DNA from: Salvelinus alpinus
Taxonomy: Eukaryota; Chordata; Actinopteri; Salmoniformes; Salmonidae
Length of the DNA: 64,000 nt
NCBI RefSeq assembly: GCF_045679555.1
Contig: NC_092093.1
Span: 68,400,240-68,464,239, forward strand
Direction of reading: 5' to 3'
Shown here in pieces: positions 1 through 12,158 of this stretch. Position numbers and translations under genes: made by a program. Every line of letters starts with the position of its first letter. Positions within the stretch are counted from its first letter, which is position 1. A model generated the notes under the pieces. It made no database searches. It was not told where the DNA came from and saw only the letters and a program-made list of their open reading frames with translations.

Positions 1-3000
1 CTTTCAGAGTCGTGGTCATAAATGATAGGACACTGGGCTAGATGGGTTTCCTTTCAGAGTCGTGGTCATAAATGATAGGATACTGGGATAGATGTGTTTC
101 CTTTCAGAGTCGTGGTCATAAATGATAGGACACTGGGCAAGATGTGTTTCCTTTCAGAGTCGTGGTCATAAATGATAGGACACTGGGCTAGATGGGTTTC
201 CTTTCAGAGTCGTGGTCATAAATGATAGGACACTGGGCTAGATGGGTTTCCTTTCAGAGTCGTGGTCATAAATTATAGGACACTGGGCAAGATGTGTTTC
301 CTTTCAGAGTCGTGGTCATAAATTATAGGACACTGGGCTAGATGGGTTTCCTTTCAGAGTCGTGGTCATAAATGATAGGACACTGGGCTAGATGGGTTTC
401 CTTTCAGAGTCGTGGTCATAAATGATAGGACACTGGGCTAGATGGGTTTCCTTTCAGAGTCGTGGTCATAAATGATAGGACACTGGGCTAGATGGGTTTC
501 CTTTCAGAGTCGTGGTCATAAATGATAGGACACTGGGCTAGATGTGTTTCCTTTCAGAGTCGTGGTCATAAATGATAGGACACTGGGCTAGATGGGTTTC
601 CTTTCAGAGTCGTGGTCATAAATGATAGGACACTGGGCTAGATGTGTTTCCTTTCAGAGTCGTGGTCATAAATGATAGGACACTGGACTAGATGTGTTTC
701 CTTTCCAAGTCATGGTCATAAATGATAGGACACTGGGCAAGATGTGTTTCCTTTCAGAGTCATGGTCATAAATGATAGGACACTGGGCTAGATGTGTTTC
801 CTTTCAGAGTCGTGGTCATAAATGATAGGACACTGGGCTAGATGGGTTTCCTTTCAGAGTCGTGGTCATAAATGATAGGACACTGGGCTAGATGGGTTTC
901 CTTTCAGAGTCGTGGTCATAAATGATAGGACACTGGGCTAGATGGGTTTCCTTTCAGAGTCGTGGTCATAAATGATAGGACACTGGGCTAGATGGGTTTC
1001 CTTTCAGAGTCGTGGTCATAAATGATAGGACACTGGGCTAGATGGGTTTCCTTTCAGAGTCGTGGTCAAAATAAGGACACTGGGCAGTGGGTCTTTCAGA
1101 GTGGGTCATAAATGATAGGACACTGGGCTAGATGGGTTTCCTTTCAGAGTCGTGGTCCTAAATGTGGTCATAAATTATAGGACACTGGGAAAGATGTGTT
1201 TCCTTTCAGAGTCGTGGTCATAAATTATAGGACACTGGGCTAGATGGGTTTCCTTTCAGAGTCGTGGTCATAAATGATAGGACACTGGGCTAGATGGGTT
1301 TCCTTTCAGAGTCGTGGTCATAAATGATAGGACACTGGGCTAGATGGGTTTCCTTTCAGAGTCGTGGTCATAAATGATAGGACACTGGGCTAGATGGGTT
1401 TCCTTTCAGAGTCGTGGTCATAAATGATAGGACACTGGGATAGATGTGTTTCCTTTCAGAGTCGTGGTCATAAATGATAGGACACTGGGCTAGATGGGTT
1501 TCCTTTCAGAGTCGTGGTCATAAATGATAGGACACTGGGCTACATGTGTTTCCTTTCAGAGTCGTGGTCATAAATGATAGGACACTGGACTAGATGTGTT
1601 TCCTTTCCAAGTCATGGTCATAAATGATAGGACACTGGGAAAGATGTGTTTCCTTTCAGAGTCGTGGTCATAAATGATAGGACACTGGGCTAGATGGGTT
1701 TCCTTTCAGAGTCGTGGTCATAAATGATAGGACACTGGGCTAGATGGGTTTCCTTTCAGAGTCGTGGTCATAAATGATAGGACACTGGGCTAGATGGGTT
1801 TCCTTTCAGAGTCGTGGTCATAAATTATAGGACACTGGGCTAGATGGGTTTCCTTTCAGAGTCGTGGTCATAAATGATAGGACACTGGGCTAGATGGGTT
1901 TCCTTTCAGAGTCGTGGTCATAAATGATAGGACACTGGGACTAGATGTGTTTCCTTTCCAAGTCGTGGTCATAAATTAAATGATAGGACACTGGGCTAGA
2001 TGGGTTTCCTTTCAGAGTCGTGGTCATAAATGATAGGACACTGGGCTAGATGGGTTTCCTTTCAGAGTCGTGGTCATAAATGATAGGACACTGGGCTAGA
2101 TGGGTTTCCTTTCAGAGTCGTGGTCATAAATGATAGGACACTGGGCTAGATGGGTTTCCTTTCAGAGTCGTGGTCATAAATGATAGGACACTGGGCTAGA
2201 TGGGTTTCCTTTCAGAGTCGTGGTCATAAATGATAGGACACTGGGCTAGATGGGTTTCCTTTCAGAGTCGTGGTCATAAATGATAGGACACTGGGCTAGA
2301 TGGGTTTCCTTTCAGAGTCGTGGTCATAAATGATAGGACACTGGACTAGATGGGTTTCCTTTCCAAGTCGTGGTCATAAATGATAGGACACTGGGCAAGA
2401 TGGGTTTCCTTTCAGAGTCGTGGTCATAAATGATAGGACACTGGGCTAGATGGGTTTCCTTTCAGAGTCGTGGTCATAAATGATAGGACACTGGGCTAGA
2501 TGGGGTTCCTTTCAGAGTCGTGGTCATAAATGATAGGACACTGGGATAGATGGGTTTCCTTTCAGAGTCGTGGTCATAAATGATAGGATACTGGGCTAGA
2601 TGTGTTTCCTTTCAGAGTCGTGGTCATAAATGATAGGACACTGGGCTAGATGGGTTTCCTTTCAGAGTCGTGGTCATAAATGATAGGACACTGGGCTAGA
2701 TGGGGTTCCTTTCAGAGTCGTGGTCATAAATGATAGGACACTGGGCTAGATGTGTTTCCTTTCAGAGTCGTGGTCATAAATGATAGGACACTGGGCTAGA
2801 TGTGTTTCCTTTCAGAGTCGTGGTCATAAATGATAGGACACTGGGCTAGATGGGTTTCCTTTCAGAGTCGTGGTCATAAATGATAGGACACTGGGCTAGA
2901 TGGGTTTCCTTTCAGAGTCGTGGTCATAAATGATAGGACACTGGGCTAGATGGGTTTCCTTTCAGAGTCGTGGTCATAAATGATAGGACACTGGGCTAGA

Positions 3001-4681
3001 TGGGTTTCCTTTCAGAGTCGTGGTCATAAATGATAGGACACTGGGCTAGATGGGTTTCCTTTCAGAGTCGTGGTCATAAATGATAGGACACTGGGCTAGA
3101 TGGGTTTCCTTTCAGAGTCGTGGTCATAAATTATAGGACACTGGGATAGATGTGTTTCCTTTCCAAGTCGTGGTCATAAATGATAGGACACTGGGCAAGA
3201 TGGGTTTCCTTTCAGAGTCGTGGTCATAAATGATAGGACACTGGGCTAGATGTGTTTCCTTTCAGAGTCGTGGTCATAAATGATAGGACACTGGGCTAGA
3301 TGGGGTTCCTTTCAGAGTCGTGGTCATAAATGATAGGACACTGGGCTAGATGGGTTTCCTTTCAGAGTCGTGGTCATAAATGATAGGATACTGGGCTAGA
3401 TGTGTTTCCTTTCAGAGTCGTGGTCATAAATGATAGGAAACTGGGCTAGATGGGTTTCCTTTCAGAGTCGTGGTCATAAATGATAGGACACTGGGCTAGA
3501 TGGGGTTCCTTTCAGAGTCGTGGTCATAAATGATAGGACACTGGGCTAGATGTGTTTCCTTTCAGAGTCGTGGTCATAAATGATAGGACACTGGGATAGA
3601 TGTGTTTCCTTTCAGAGTCGTGGTCATAAATGATAGGACACTGGGCTAGATGGGTTTCCTTTCAGAGTCGTGGTCATAAATGATAGGACACTGGGCTAGA
3701 TGGGTTTCCTTTCAGAGTCGTGGTCATAAATGATAGGACACTGGGCTAGATGGGGTTCCTTTCAGAGTCGTGGTCATAAATGATAGGACACTGGGATAGA
3801 TGGGTTTCCTTTCAGAGTCGTGGTCATAAATGATAGGATACTGGGTTAGATGTGTTTCCTTTCAGAGTCGTGGTCATAAATGATAGGACACTGGGCTAGA
3901 TGGGTTTCCTTTCAGAGTCGTGGTCATAAATGATAGGACACTGGGCTAGATGGGGTTCCTTTCAGAGTCGTGGTCATAAATGATAGGACACTGGGCTAGA
4001 TGTGTTTCCTTTCAGAGTCGTGGTCATAAATGATAGGACACTGGGCTAGATGTGTTTCCTTTCAGAGTCGTGGTCATAAATGATAGGACACTGGGCTAGA
4101 TGGGTTTCCTTTCAGAGTCGTGGTCATAAATGATAGGACACTGGGCTAGATGGGTTTCCTTTCAGAGTCGTGGTCATAAATGATAGTACACTGGACTAGA
4201 TGGGTTTCCTTTCAGAGTCATGGTCATAAATGATAGGATACTGGGCTAGATGTGTTTCCTTTCAGAGTCGTGGTCATAAATGATAGGACACTGGGCTAGA
4301 TGTGTTTCCTTTCAGAGTCGTGGTCATAAATGATAGGACACTGGGATAGATGGGTTTCCTTTCAGAGTCGTGGTCATAAATGATAGGACACTGGGCTAGA
4401 TGTGTTTCCTTTCAGAGTCGTGGTCATAAATGATAGGATACTGGGCTAGATGGGTTTCCTTTCAGAGTCGTGGTCATAAATGATAGGACACTGGGCTAGA
4501 TGGGTTTCCTTTCAGAGTCGTGGTCATAAATGATAGGACACTGGGCTAGATGTGTTTCCTTTCAGAGTCGTGGTCATAAATGATAGGATACTGGGCTAGA
4601 TGGGTTTCCTTTCAGAGTCGTGGTCATAAATGATAGGACACTGGGACAGATGTGTTTCCTTTCAGAGTCGTGGTCATAAAT
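1..4681. repeat. 50-bp satellite array, about 93 copies
   Basis: A tandem array with a 50-bp period fills the first 4.7 kb and is cut by the window edge. Each unit begins ctttcagagtcgtggtcata and ends near gatgggtttc. Copies are very similar, with recurring variants: tgtg or gggg for gggt, ctttccaagtc for ctttcagagtc, ataga for ctaga, and aggata for aggaca. Register is disturbed near 1065-1180 (shortened and fused units) and near 1970-1985. No gene is visible. The array ends abruptly at 4681. Confidence 0.97.
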
Positions 4682-4860
4682 GGAAAGAATCAAGGGAAGT
4701 AAGAAACTATTCAATATTGTCGAGAAGGGGGGAGAAAGGATATCTACAGTTCCAAGAGAGGAAAAAAGAAACAATGGAGGAAAAGAACGAGGGTGGAAAA
4801 GGAGTGTGAGGCTGAAAGTGGCCAGTCAAGGTCAGAGAAGCAATTAAGTCTCAAATCAGG
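4682..4860. other. Purine-rich transition, no gene seen
   Basis: Purine-rich sequence between the satellite array and the pyrimidine tract. I see no exon, repeat unit or promoter in it. Confidence 0.5.
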
Positions 4861-4874
4861 TCAGACATTTCTAG

Positions 4875-5335
4875 ACCTTCGTCCTCTAATGCTGCTCCTT
4901 CCATCCTCCTCTCTCTGTGTTCCCACCTTCCTCCACTCTGTCCTCCTCCTTCTCTCCTCTGTGTTCCCTCCTTCCCCTACTCTGTCCTCCTCCTGTCTTC
5001 CCACTCCGTCCTCCACCCCTCTTCCCTCTCTCCACCCTCTCCTTCCCCCCACTCTGTCCTCCTTTAAACCTCCTCTCCACCCACTCTGTCCTCCTCTCCT
5101 TCCCCCTATGTCCTCCTTCATACCTCCTCCTTCCCTCTCTCCACCCTCTCCTTCCCCCTCTGTCCTCCTTCATACCTCCTCCTCTCCTCCCTCTCCCTAC
5201 CCTCTCCTTCCCCCACTCCATCCTCCTTCATATCTCCTCCCTCTCCTTCCCTTTCTCCACACTCTCCTTGCCCCACTCTGTCCTCCTTCATACCTCCTCT
5301 TCTCAATCCTAATCTTTCTCCCCTTCCTCCCTCCT
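4875..5335. repeat. Pyrimidine-rich degenerate minisatellite
   Basis: The plus strand is almost pure C/T and is built of imperfect copies of phrases such as ctctgtcctccttcatacct and ctccaccctctccttccccc. Strand asymmetry keeps long reading frames open on both strands, but the peptides are low-complexity Ser/Pro/Leu or Arg/Gly/Glu runs and are not credible proteins. Such homopurine-homopyrimidine DNA can adopt triplex (H-DNA) conformations; that is general knowledge, not shown here. Confidence 0.9.
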
Positions 5336-5339
5336 GTAA

Positions 5340-6000
5340 GAAAACAGCCCTCTCTTTACACACTCATCCCATCTTTGGCTTTGTTTTAAGATGGAGAGGT
5401 GGAATCAATGTGGCATGGAAGAAAACAAAGGAGAGGCCAACATGAATCATCAAATGATGTAAATGGGATTGAAAAATAAAACATGATGATTGCAGGAAGT
5501 AGCCAGTCTTATTTACACAACCTGGATGTATTTGTCCTGTAAGAAAAAAGTAGACAAAAACCCAATACATGGTTCTATTTGTAGTTTGGTAAAGTCATTT
5601 TCATCAGTCATTTAAATAGGTTGTTACATGTTCATAACCATTTCCAAAATACACTCAACTGAATGAAGCCTCATCACTGAAACAAACAAATTCCTGCAAT
5701 GTTTCTAGAATCTCTTTTGTAATCTTTCCCGTATAGAAGTATAGCCCAACGCAGGGCTAGCGTTTTCCCTTCTACCCTGTGAGAAGGGAACCCTCTCTGT
5801 GTCCATCCCGTCCTGATATATGAACAGAGGTTTATAGGGGCAGGCCAGTACATATGTAAGTTGGGCCTTATGGTTGACCTTACAAAGCACTTAGTCCCCC
5901 CCCAACCCTTGCCAGAGTAATGCTGCCTGGCCTGCTACAAGCCATTTATTCACCTAACCACCGTCAAGACCACATCAATCAGCATTAGGAACCCTCTCTG
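5340..6000. other. No feature recognised
   Basis: Unique-looking AT-rich sequence. No exon with splice sites and no repeat family was recognised on either strand. Confidence 0.4.
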
Positions 6001-6195
6001 TCTTTCTCGCTATCGCTCATTAGTTCATTCTGTCTCTCGCTCTCTCTGCGTAGCTCTCGTTCATTTGTTCATTCTCTCTCTGACTGCAGTGTCCATTTCA
6101 CCCCCTCTCTCTCTTTCTTTGTCAGCAAATCTCTCTCTCTCTTTCTTTGTTAATTGTCTATCCCCATCTCTCTCTTTTGTCCTCCTTACAGATAT
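6001..6195. repeat. (TCTC)n-rich simple sequence
   Basis: Interrupted CT-dinucleotide tracts, with similar tracts again at 6409-6505. They flank a non-repetitive AT-rich block. Confidence 0.85.
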
Positions 6196-6400
6196 AGAGT
6201 GGTCCCTGAGCCCTAACCTTTTATTGGCACCTCTATTGATTTTAATTAGTCTAATTAGTTCATTATTGCAGGGTTCAGGGAGGCCATCCATTACAGACCA
6301 TCCCAGAGTTAATATGCTAATGATCCCGATCAATTATCACTCAAAGCTAAAGTCATTAACAACCGTATTAGCATAATCAACGATCGCAACCCCATGACCC
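6196..6400. promoter_or_regulatory. Candidate conserved non-coding element
   Basis: A non-repetitive block between two CT tracts. It carries two TAATTAG homeodomain-type cores near 6244-6262. It also has ATGCTAAT at 6314-6321 and the exact reverse complement ATTAGCAT at 6367-6374, both POU-octamer-like. Motif clustering is the only evidence. In tetrapods PEX2 lies near ZFHX4, a region I believe is rich in conserved non-coding DNA, so such an element would not be surprising. Confidence 0.25.
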
Positions 6401-6408
6401 CTTTTGTT

Positions 6409-6506
6409 CTCTCTCCCTCCTCTCTCCCTTTCTCTCTCCCTTTCTCCCTCCCTCCCTCGCTCTCTCCCTCCCTCGCTCTCTCTCTCTCTCTCCCTCTCTC
6501 TCCACC
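6409..6506. repeat. (CTCC/CTCT)n simple sequence
   Basis: Compound pyrimidine microsatellite, mostly ctct and ctcc units. Confidence 0.9.
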
Positions 6507-6800
6507 TATGGAATCTACAGAGGTTAGTCATTTCTATGGCTGATGTCTACAAGCCATATCGCTGTCACAGGGTTTGACAGATGCAGAAGAGACAGAAAAC
6601 CTCTGGGATAGGGTGTCCCCTCTCCGGTCATCCAAGGACCCAAGCAGGAGAAATGCCTTTCCTCAGAAAGAGGGGAAGGGAAAGGAATAGGTTAAGAATG
6701 GTGGAGAAGAGCAGTACAAACTTGCCTCTAGACAGTCATCTTAGGTCAGTTTAGTATTTTCCTCCCTAATTGTTGAGGTTAGGATTAGGGGTGATTCTAG
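6507..6800. other. No feature recognised
   Basis: Unique-looking sequence with no exon, repeat family or promoter signature that I can support. Confidence 0.4.
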
Positions 6801-7122
6801 TTTTAGGCCTAAGGGCAACTGCTACCCTAAAAGAAACTTCTACCCTAAGGGCAATTGCTACCCTAAAAGCAACTTCTACCCTAAGGGCAACTGCTAACCT
6901 AAGGGCAACTGCTACCCTAAAAGCAACTTCTACCCTAAGGGCAACTGCTAACCTAAGGGCAACTGCTACCCTAAGGGCAACTGCTAACCTAAGGGCAACT
7001 GCTACCCTAAAAGCAACTTCTACCCTAAGGGCAACTGCTAACCTAAGGGCAACTGCTACCCTAAAAGCAACTTCTACCCTAAGGGCAACTGCTACCCTAA
7101 GGGCAACTGCTACCCTAAGGGC
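6801..7122. repeat. 18-bp minisatellite with CCCTAA core
   Basis: About 18 tandem copies of an 18-bp unit of the form aactgctaccctaagggc. Two subtypes differ by ccctaaaagcaacttc versus ccctaagggcaactgc. Most units contain CCCTAA, the vertebrate telomere hexamer on the C-rich strand, but the hexamer is never directly tandem. Eighteen is a multiple of three, so one frame stays open (Thr/Ala/Arg-rich); this is not evidence of a gene. Confidence 0.93.
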
Positions 7123-7434
7123 ATGGGATGGGATAGGACTAGGATGGTCATTCTGGGGTGGGAAAGTGGGAGTGATCAGTGGATAGGATCAATGGATCAA
7201 AGAGGGATCGACTGATCCCTAATGATATGTGCCAATCTCTACTGATCTCCCCTGATCCCTCAGTGATCTGAACCGTCCTTTACTGCCCCCAGAGCCAGAG
7301 CCAAGCAGAGGGAATTAACATTCACACACGATGCTTAGGGAGAAAAATGAGCTTTGATAAGACTATTTGTTTATATGGAGGGAGTTAGGGTGTAGGAACA
7401 AAGATTGAGAGACAAACAGGGAAGAAGATAGCTA

Positions 7435-7540
<106 letters not shown>

Positions 7541-8266
7541 GCATGCAGAGCAGAATTAGGCCGATACCCACTAATTATCAAAATCCAGAAAAGAGCCGTT
7601 AAATTCTACAACCACCTAAAAGGAAGCGATTCCCAAACCTTCCATAACAAAGCCATCACCTATAGAGAGATGAACCTGGAGAAGAGTCCCCTAAGCAAGC
7701 TGGTCCTAGGGCTCTGTTCACAAACACAAACACACCCCACAGAGCCCCAGGACAACAGCACAATTAGACCCAACCAAATCATGAGAAAACAAAAAGATAA
7801 TTACTTGACACATTGGAAAGAATTAACAAAAAAACAGAGCAAACTAGAATGCTATTTGGCCCTAAACAGAGAGTACACAGTGGCAGAATACCTGACCACT
7901 GTGACTGACCCAAACTTAAGGAAAGCTTTGACTATGTACAGACTCAGTGAGCATAGCCTTGCTATTGAGAAAGGCCGCCGTAGGCAGACATGGCTCTCAA
8001 GAGAAGACAGGCTATGTGCACACTGCCCACAAAATGAGGTGGAAACTGAGCTGCACTTCCTAACCTCCTGCCCAATGTATGACCATATTAGAGAGACATA
8101 TTTCCCTCAGATTACACAGATCCACAAAGAATTCGAAAACAAATCCAATTTTGATAAACTCCCATATCTACTGGGTGAAATTCCACAGTGTGCCATCACA
8201 GCAGCAAGATTTGTGACCTGTTGCCACAAGAAAAGGGCAACCAGTGAAGAACAAACACCACTGTAA
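7541..8266 (+). pseudogene. LINE ORF2 C-terminal fragment with zinc-knuckle-like motif
   Basis: The frame is open upstream of the first ATG at 7670, so this is a truncated larger ORF rather than a 198-residue gene. Near its end it has a Cys-x2-Cys ... Glu-x-His-Phe-x5-Cys motif (CAHC...ELHFLTSC), resembling the putative nucleic-acid-binding motif found after the reverse transcriptase domain in several non-LTR retrotransposon ORF2 proteins. No reverse transcriptase YxDD box is present because that part is missing. It is expected to be non-functional. Confidence 0.75.
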
Positions 8267-8516
8267 ATACAACCCATATTTATGTTTATTTATTTTAACT
8301 TGTGTGCTTTAACCATTTGTACATTGTTACAACACTGCATATATATAATATGACATTTGTAATGTCTTTATTGTTTTGAAACTTCTGTATGTGTAATGTT
8401 TACTGTTCATTTTTATTGTTTATTTGACTTTTGTATATTACCTACCTCACTTGCTTTGGCAATGTTAACACATGTTTCCCATGCCAATAAAGCCCCTTGA
8501 ATTGAATTGAATTGAA
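7541..8516 (+). mobile_element. 5'-truncated LINE, 3' end of ORF plus 3' UTR
   Basis: A non-LTR retrotransposon fragment. A continuous frame from about 7541 to 8266 encodes a LINE C-terminal region, followed by an AT-rich 3' UTR, an aataaa signal near 8485 and a terminal ttgaattgaattgaattg run typical of 3' tails of some fish LINEs. The 5' end is truncated and abuts (GA)n; the tail merges into another (GA)n. A second fragment of the same family lies on the minus strand at 18237-18478. The exact clade cannot be settled by eye. Confidence 0.78.
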
Positions 8517-8672
<156 letters not shown>

Positions 8673-8688
8673 GAATATTATGACTTAC

Positions 8689-8820
8689 GACCAAGGTGTG
8701 TTGGTGTCTCGCTTGTTGGATGAAGTTTGTGAGGGAGTCCATGTCAGTCTTCCGGTCCCGGTTCTCAGAGCGCAGACTACACACACTCTCCTCCAGAACC
8801 CTCCTCTGCTGCTCCAGTTC
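8689..8820 (-). CDS. Unrecognised coiled-coil protein, coding exon 3
   Basis: A 132-bp phase-0 exon on the minus strand (44 residues), starting E-L-E-Q-Q-R-R and ending H-Q-H-T-L-V. The acceptor is ...tttgtcag just above 8820 and the donor is gtaagt from 8688. The peptide is Leu/Glu/Arg/Gln-rich with heptad-like spacing, continuing the coiled coil of exon 2. A 155-bp (CT)n tract follows the donor closely. I could not find exon 4; it may lie among the repeats below 8 kb or beyond the window. Protein family is not recognised. Confidence 0.72.
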
Positions 8821-11171
8821 CTGACAAAACCACATAAAGAAGTACACTTTATCCACTGGATCCTATAATAATGATATGCTAATGCTTTCTTCTACAAATA
8901 GGCAATACAAACTCGAGCACAGAAAATAGGCTGCTTCAGTAATTCACTGAAGTATGGAGAAAGTGGATTGATGTGTAGCAGCTCATTTAAAAAACACCAC
9001 AGGACAGAAAACTCTGTTAAAACCATTAGAACACAACATTACTGCTACTTAAATTAGACAATATATATTACAACCATTCAATCAGGCATTGCCTCTCATA
9101 TTACACTGCTCATTGCATAGTTTACATTGTAGAATAGCACATAAGTAGCTCTAAATGCTCAGCAATCGGTTTAATTTCCAATTATGGACATTAGTAGAGG
9201 GATGCCTACCCAACAGTCAGGGGACAAGTGTGTAATATACTGTTTGGCACAGTTCATTCCTTACTGACAATCTAATTGACCACCGGATCCACTCTACAGA
9301 GACTAGAGAACATCAACAGAACTTTATACATCGCCGAATGACTCGAAATCTAGTTACCTGACTAATAAACCAGAATAAATGTGAATAATGCTGTATTATT
9401 TGCTGCAGTGTATTTGTTAGGTTACTACACATGCTGTTGTAAGTTGTATAACTATCCAATGTTAAGTAAGGACGGGTATCGTTCCTGGAATATAAGCACT
9501 TTATTAAAATGATCTAAATAGTATGTTAGTATGCTGGGATGACAGAACAAATGGACCTGAAACAAAGAACAGAGGCCTGTGCTAGCCCATAGCCAGACAA
9601 AGGCAAGGGGATAGAAGATGGACTTCTTATTGGATGGACTAGTCTGGGATCATTCTAAAACATGCATTTTGGGGTGAGAATTCAGCCAATTACATTTTGC
9701 TTTGATGTACAAGTGCCCTTAAGACAGGTGTATATTCATCCATATTGTTTCGGTATTTATTAGAGAATCAGTGAAGGGCTAGATGTCTTCACAACTCAAC
9801 AACAAAAACAACAGACCTATGGAAGCGCAGTCTGTCAATGTCAATGGAGTTAGTTTACCCCTCAAGAAACAGCACCAACACAAATACACAGAAGTGAACC
9901 ATTCAATATATGGTTATTCATTACTAACTAAAACATATAGATCAGCTATGTGCATGGTAAACAGAGGTCACTAGCAACATAATGAGAGAGATAGTATTCA
10001 TATTTAATGGATGAAGGATTTAGGCCCACACACATGATCAGGGGTTATGAAGGTTAGGATCTCTGTCACACTGCTAGCCCTACTGCCCTCTGAAAAGATC
10101 ATTCAATCATTCCTGACAAGGAACCACACATCTTTGATTCATTTTCTACAAGGGCAAATCACATTTCCACTAATTAGAGATAAAAGGACAAAGGAAAAAA
10201 AATCATACATTTGAAAAGGAAAACGGATACAAAGAATTACATCTCTCTGACCTCAGTTCTATAAAAACGGCGCCGTCTGACCACTTGACCTTTCCTGTAA
10301 TACTTGGTGATGTGTGTGTGTGATAGAATAATATAACGTGATTAGTGTTGTGTATGTAAAACTCTCTCAGGAGACCAGAACGACAATGTATGGTATTCTA
10401 GAACACCACTATATATACAATACCATAAGGTCACTATGGTGCCCATCTTGTTTATACAATCTATTCTAAAAAAGCCTTGAGAAGAAATCACATATGTATT
10501 CAGCTTTTACATGTGACAGCTAAAGCATATTATATAACCTATTACATCACAGAGGATAATGCTCTATTGGAGTCTTAAGGAAATGGAGGAGAAGGGCAAG
10601 CATATTGAACTTCTCAACCTGTGAATTATAATTAGCATACTATTGCTTATTATGAATGGTATTGTGAAGCTTTTTACCTGAAGGTCCAAAGTTTGGTATT
10701 ATTCTCTGCCTGTCTGGGGAACTAAGCTTCTATGGTCACAAAGACATGTAATCTCAGCCTCATACTCTCATAATTATATTGTTACATTTCTCTATTGGGC
10801 TGTTTTGTTAAGAATAAAGGCCTTTTCTCAACAACTGTGTTGCAATCTTTTCGTCTGAATTCCCCCAAAATACAGATTCCGATTTTGGCACACTAAACCA
10901 TTCACACCAAGTTTGATGCACATACATTTGCATAACGTCACCAACGCTGCTGCGGTCATTCTCAGTGGCAATATGTTGTTCAAAGTGACCTAGAGAGGAC
11001 GCAGTAATGAGAGAAAGATCCTATAGCCTACTACGGGAAAAATAATACGCTACTGAAAATATTAGGATAGGCTATTCATCCTATAGGATGAATCATGAAA
11101 GGAGCTTGGTTACGTTTTATTTAGTTGCACCCCATTTAATGAGAGGAAACGGAAGACTGGCACGTCGTCAT
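8821..11171. other. Intronic DNA of the coiled-coil gene, no element recognised
   Basis: This is the exon 3-proximal part of the 6.96-kb intron 2 (8821-15783). It is AT-rich. Short open frames (for example 9783-9974) have no supporting features. A stretch near 10815-10865 with aataaa and a G/T-rich tail resembles an LTR or transcript end, but no paired terminus or target duplication was found. Confidence 0.5.
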
Positions 11172-12158
11172 TGCTCGCACATACAGTATGCTGCTGACCA
11201 GCATGATGCTCGCACATACAGTATGCTGCTGACCAGCATGATGCTTGCTACATACAGTATGCTGCTGACCAGCATGATGCTTGCTACGTACAGTATGCTG
11301 CTGACCAGCATGATGCTTGCTACGTACAGTATGCTGCTGATCAGCATGATGCTTGCCACATACAGTATGCTGCTGACCAGCATGATGCTTGCTACATACA
11401 GTATGCTGCTGACCAGCATGATGCTTGCCACATACAGTATGCTGCTGACCAGCATGATGCTTGCTACGTACAGTATGCTGCTGATCAGCATGATGCTTGC
11501 CACATACAGTATGCTGCTGACCAGCATGATGCTTGCTACATACAGTATGCTGCTGACCAGCATGATGCTTGCTACATACAGTATGCTGCTGACCAGCATG
11601 ATGCTTGCTACGTACAGTATGCTGCTGACCAGCATGATGCTTGCTACATACAGTATGCTGCTGACCAGCATGATGCTTGCTACATACAGTATGCTGCTGA
11701 CCAGCATGATGCTTGCTACATACAGTATGCTGCTGACCAGCATGATGCTTGCTACATACAGTATGCTGCTGACCAGCATGATGCTTGCTACATACAGTAT
11801 GCTGCTGACCAGCATGATGCTTGCTACATACAGTATGCTGCTGACCAGCATGATGCTTGCTACATACAGTATGCTGCTGACCAGCATGATGCTTGCTACA
11901 TACAGTATGCTGCTGACCAGCATGATGCTTGCTACATACAGTATGCTGCTGACCAGCATGATGCTTGCTACGTACAGTATGCTGCTGACCAGCATGATGC
12001 TTGCTACATACAGTATGCTGCTGACCTGCATGATGCTTGCTACGTACAGTATGCTGCTGACCAGCATGATGCTTGCTACATACAGTATGCTGCTGACCAG
12101 CATGATGCTTGCTACATACAGTATGCTGCTGACCAGCATGATGCTTGCTACATACAGT
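11172..12158. repeat. 36-bp minisatellite, about 27 copies, hairpin in each unit
   Basis: Tandem copies of a 36-bp unit (tgcttgctacatacagtatg followed by ctgctgaccagcatga). The first two units are 35 bp (ctcgcacat variant); the rest keep exact 36-bp phase. Variants: gccac/gctac, gtac/atac, gatcagc/gaccagc. Each unit contains ATGCTG-ctgac-CAGCAT, a 6-bp inverted repeat. Because 36 is a multiple of three, open frames of 361 and 323 codons run on the two strands; they are by-products of the repeat. Confidence 0.97.

Noticed and set aside
1..4681. CRISPR-like appearance of the 50-bp array
   Set aside because: There are no unique spacers between repeats; units are contiguous near-identical copies in a vertebrate genome, so it is a satellite.
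4793..5389. 198-codon Ser/Pro/Leu-rich frame and overlapping minus-strand frames
   Set aside because: The region is a C/T-rich minisatellite; frames are open on several frames and both strands because the composition lacks stop codons.
6801..7122. Interstitial telomere
   Set aside because: CCCTAA occurs once per 18-bp unit and is never directly repeated, unlike (CCCTAA)n tracts.
10640..10880. Possible LTR end (aataaaggccttttctcaac, then a T/G-rich segment)
   Set aside because: No paired LTR, TG...CA boundaries or target duplication could be placed, so no feature is called.
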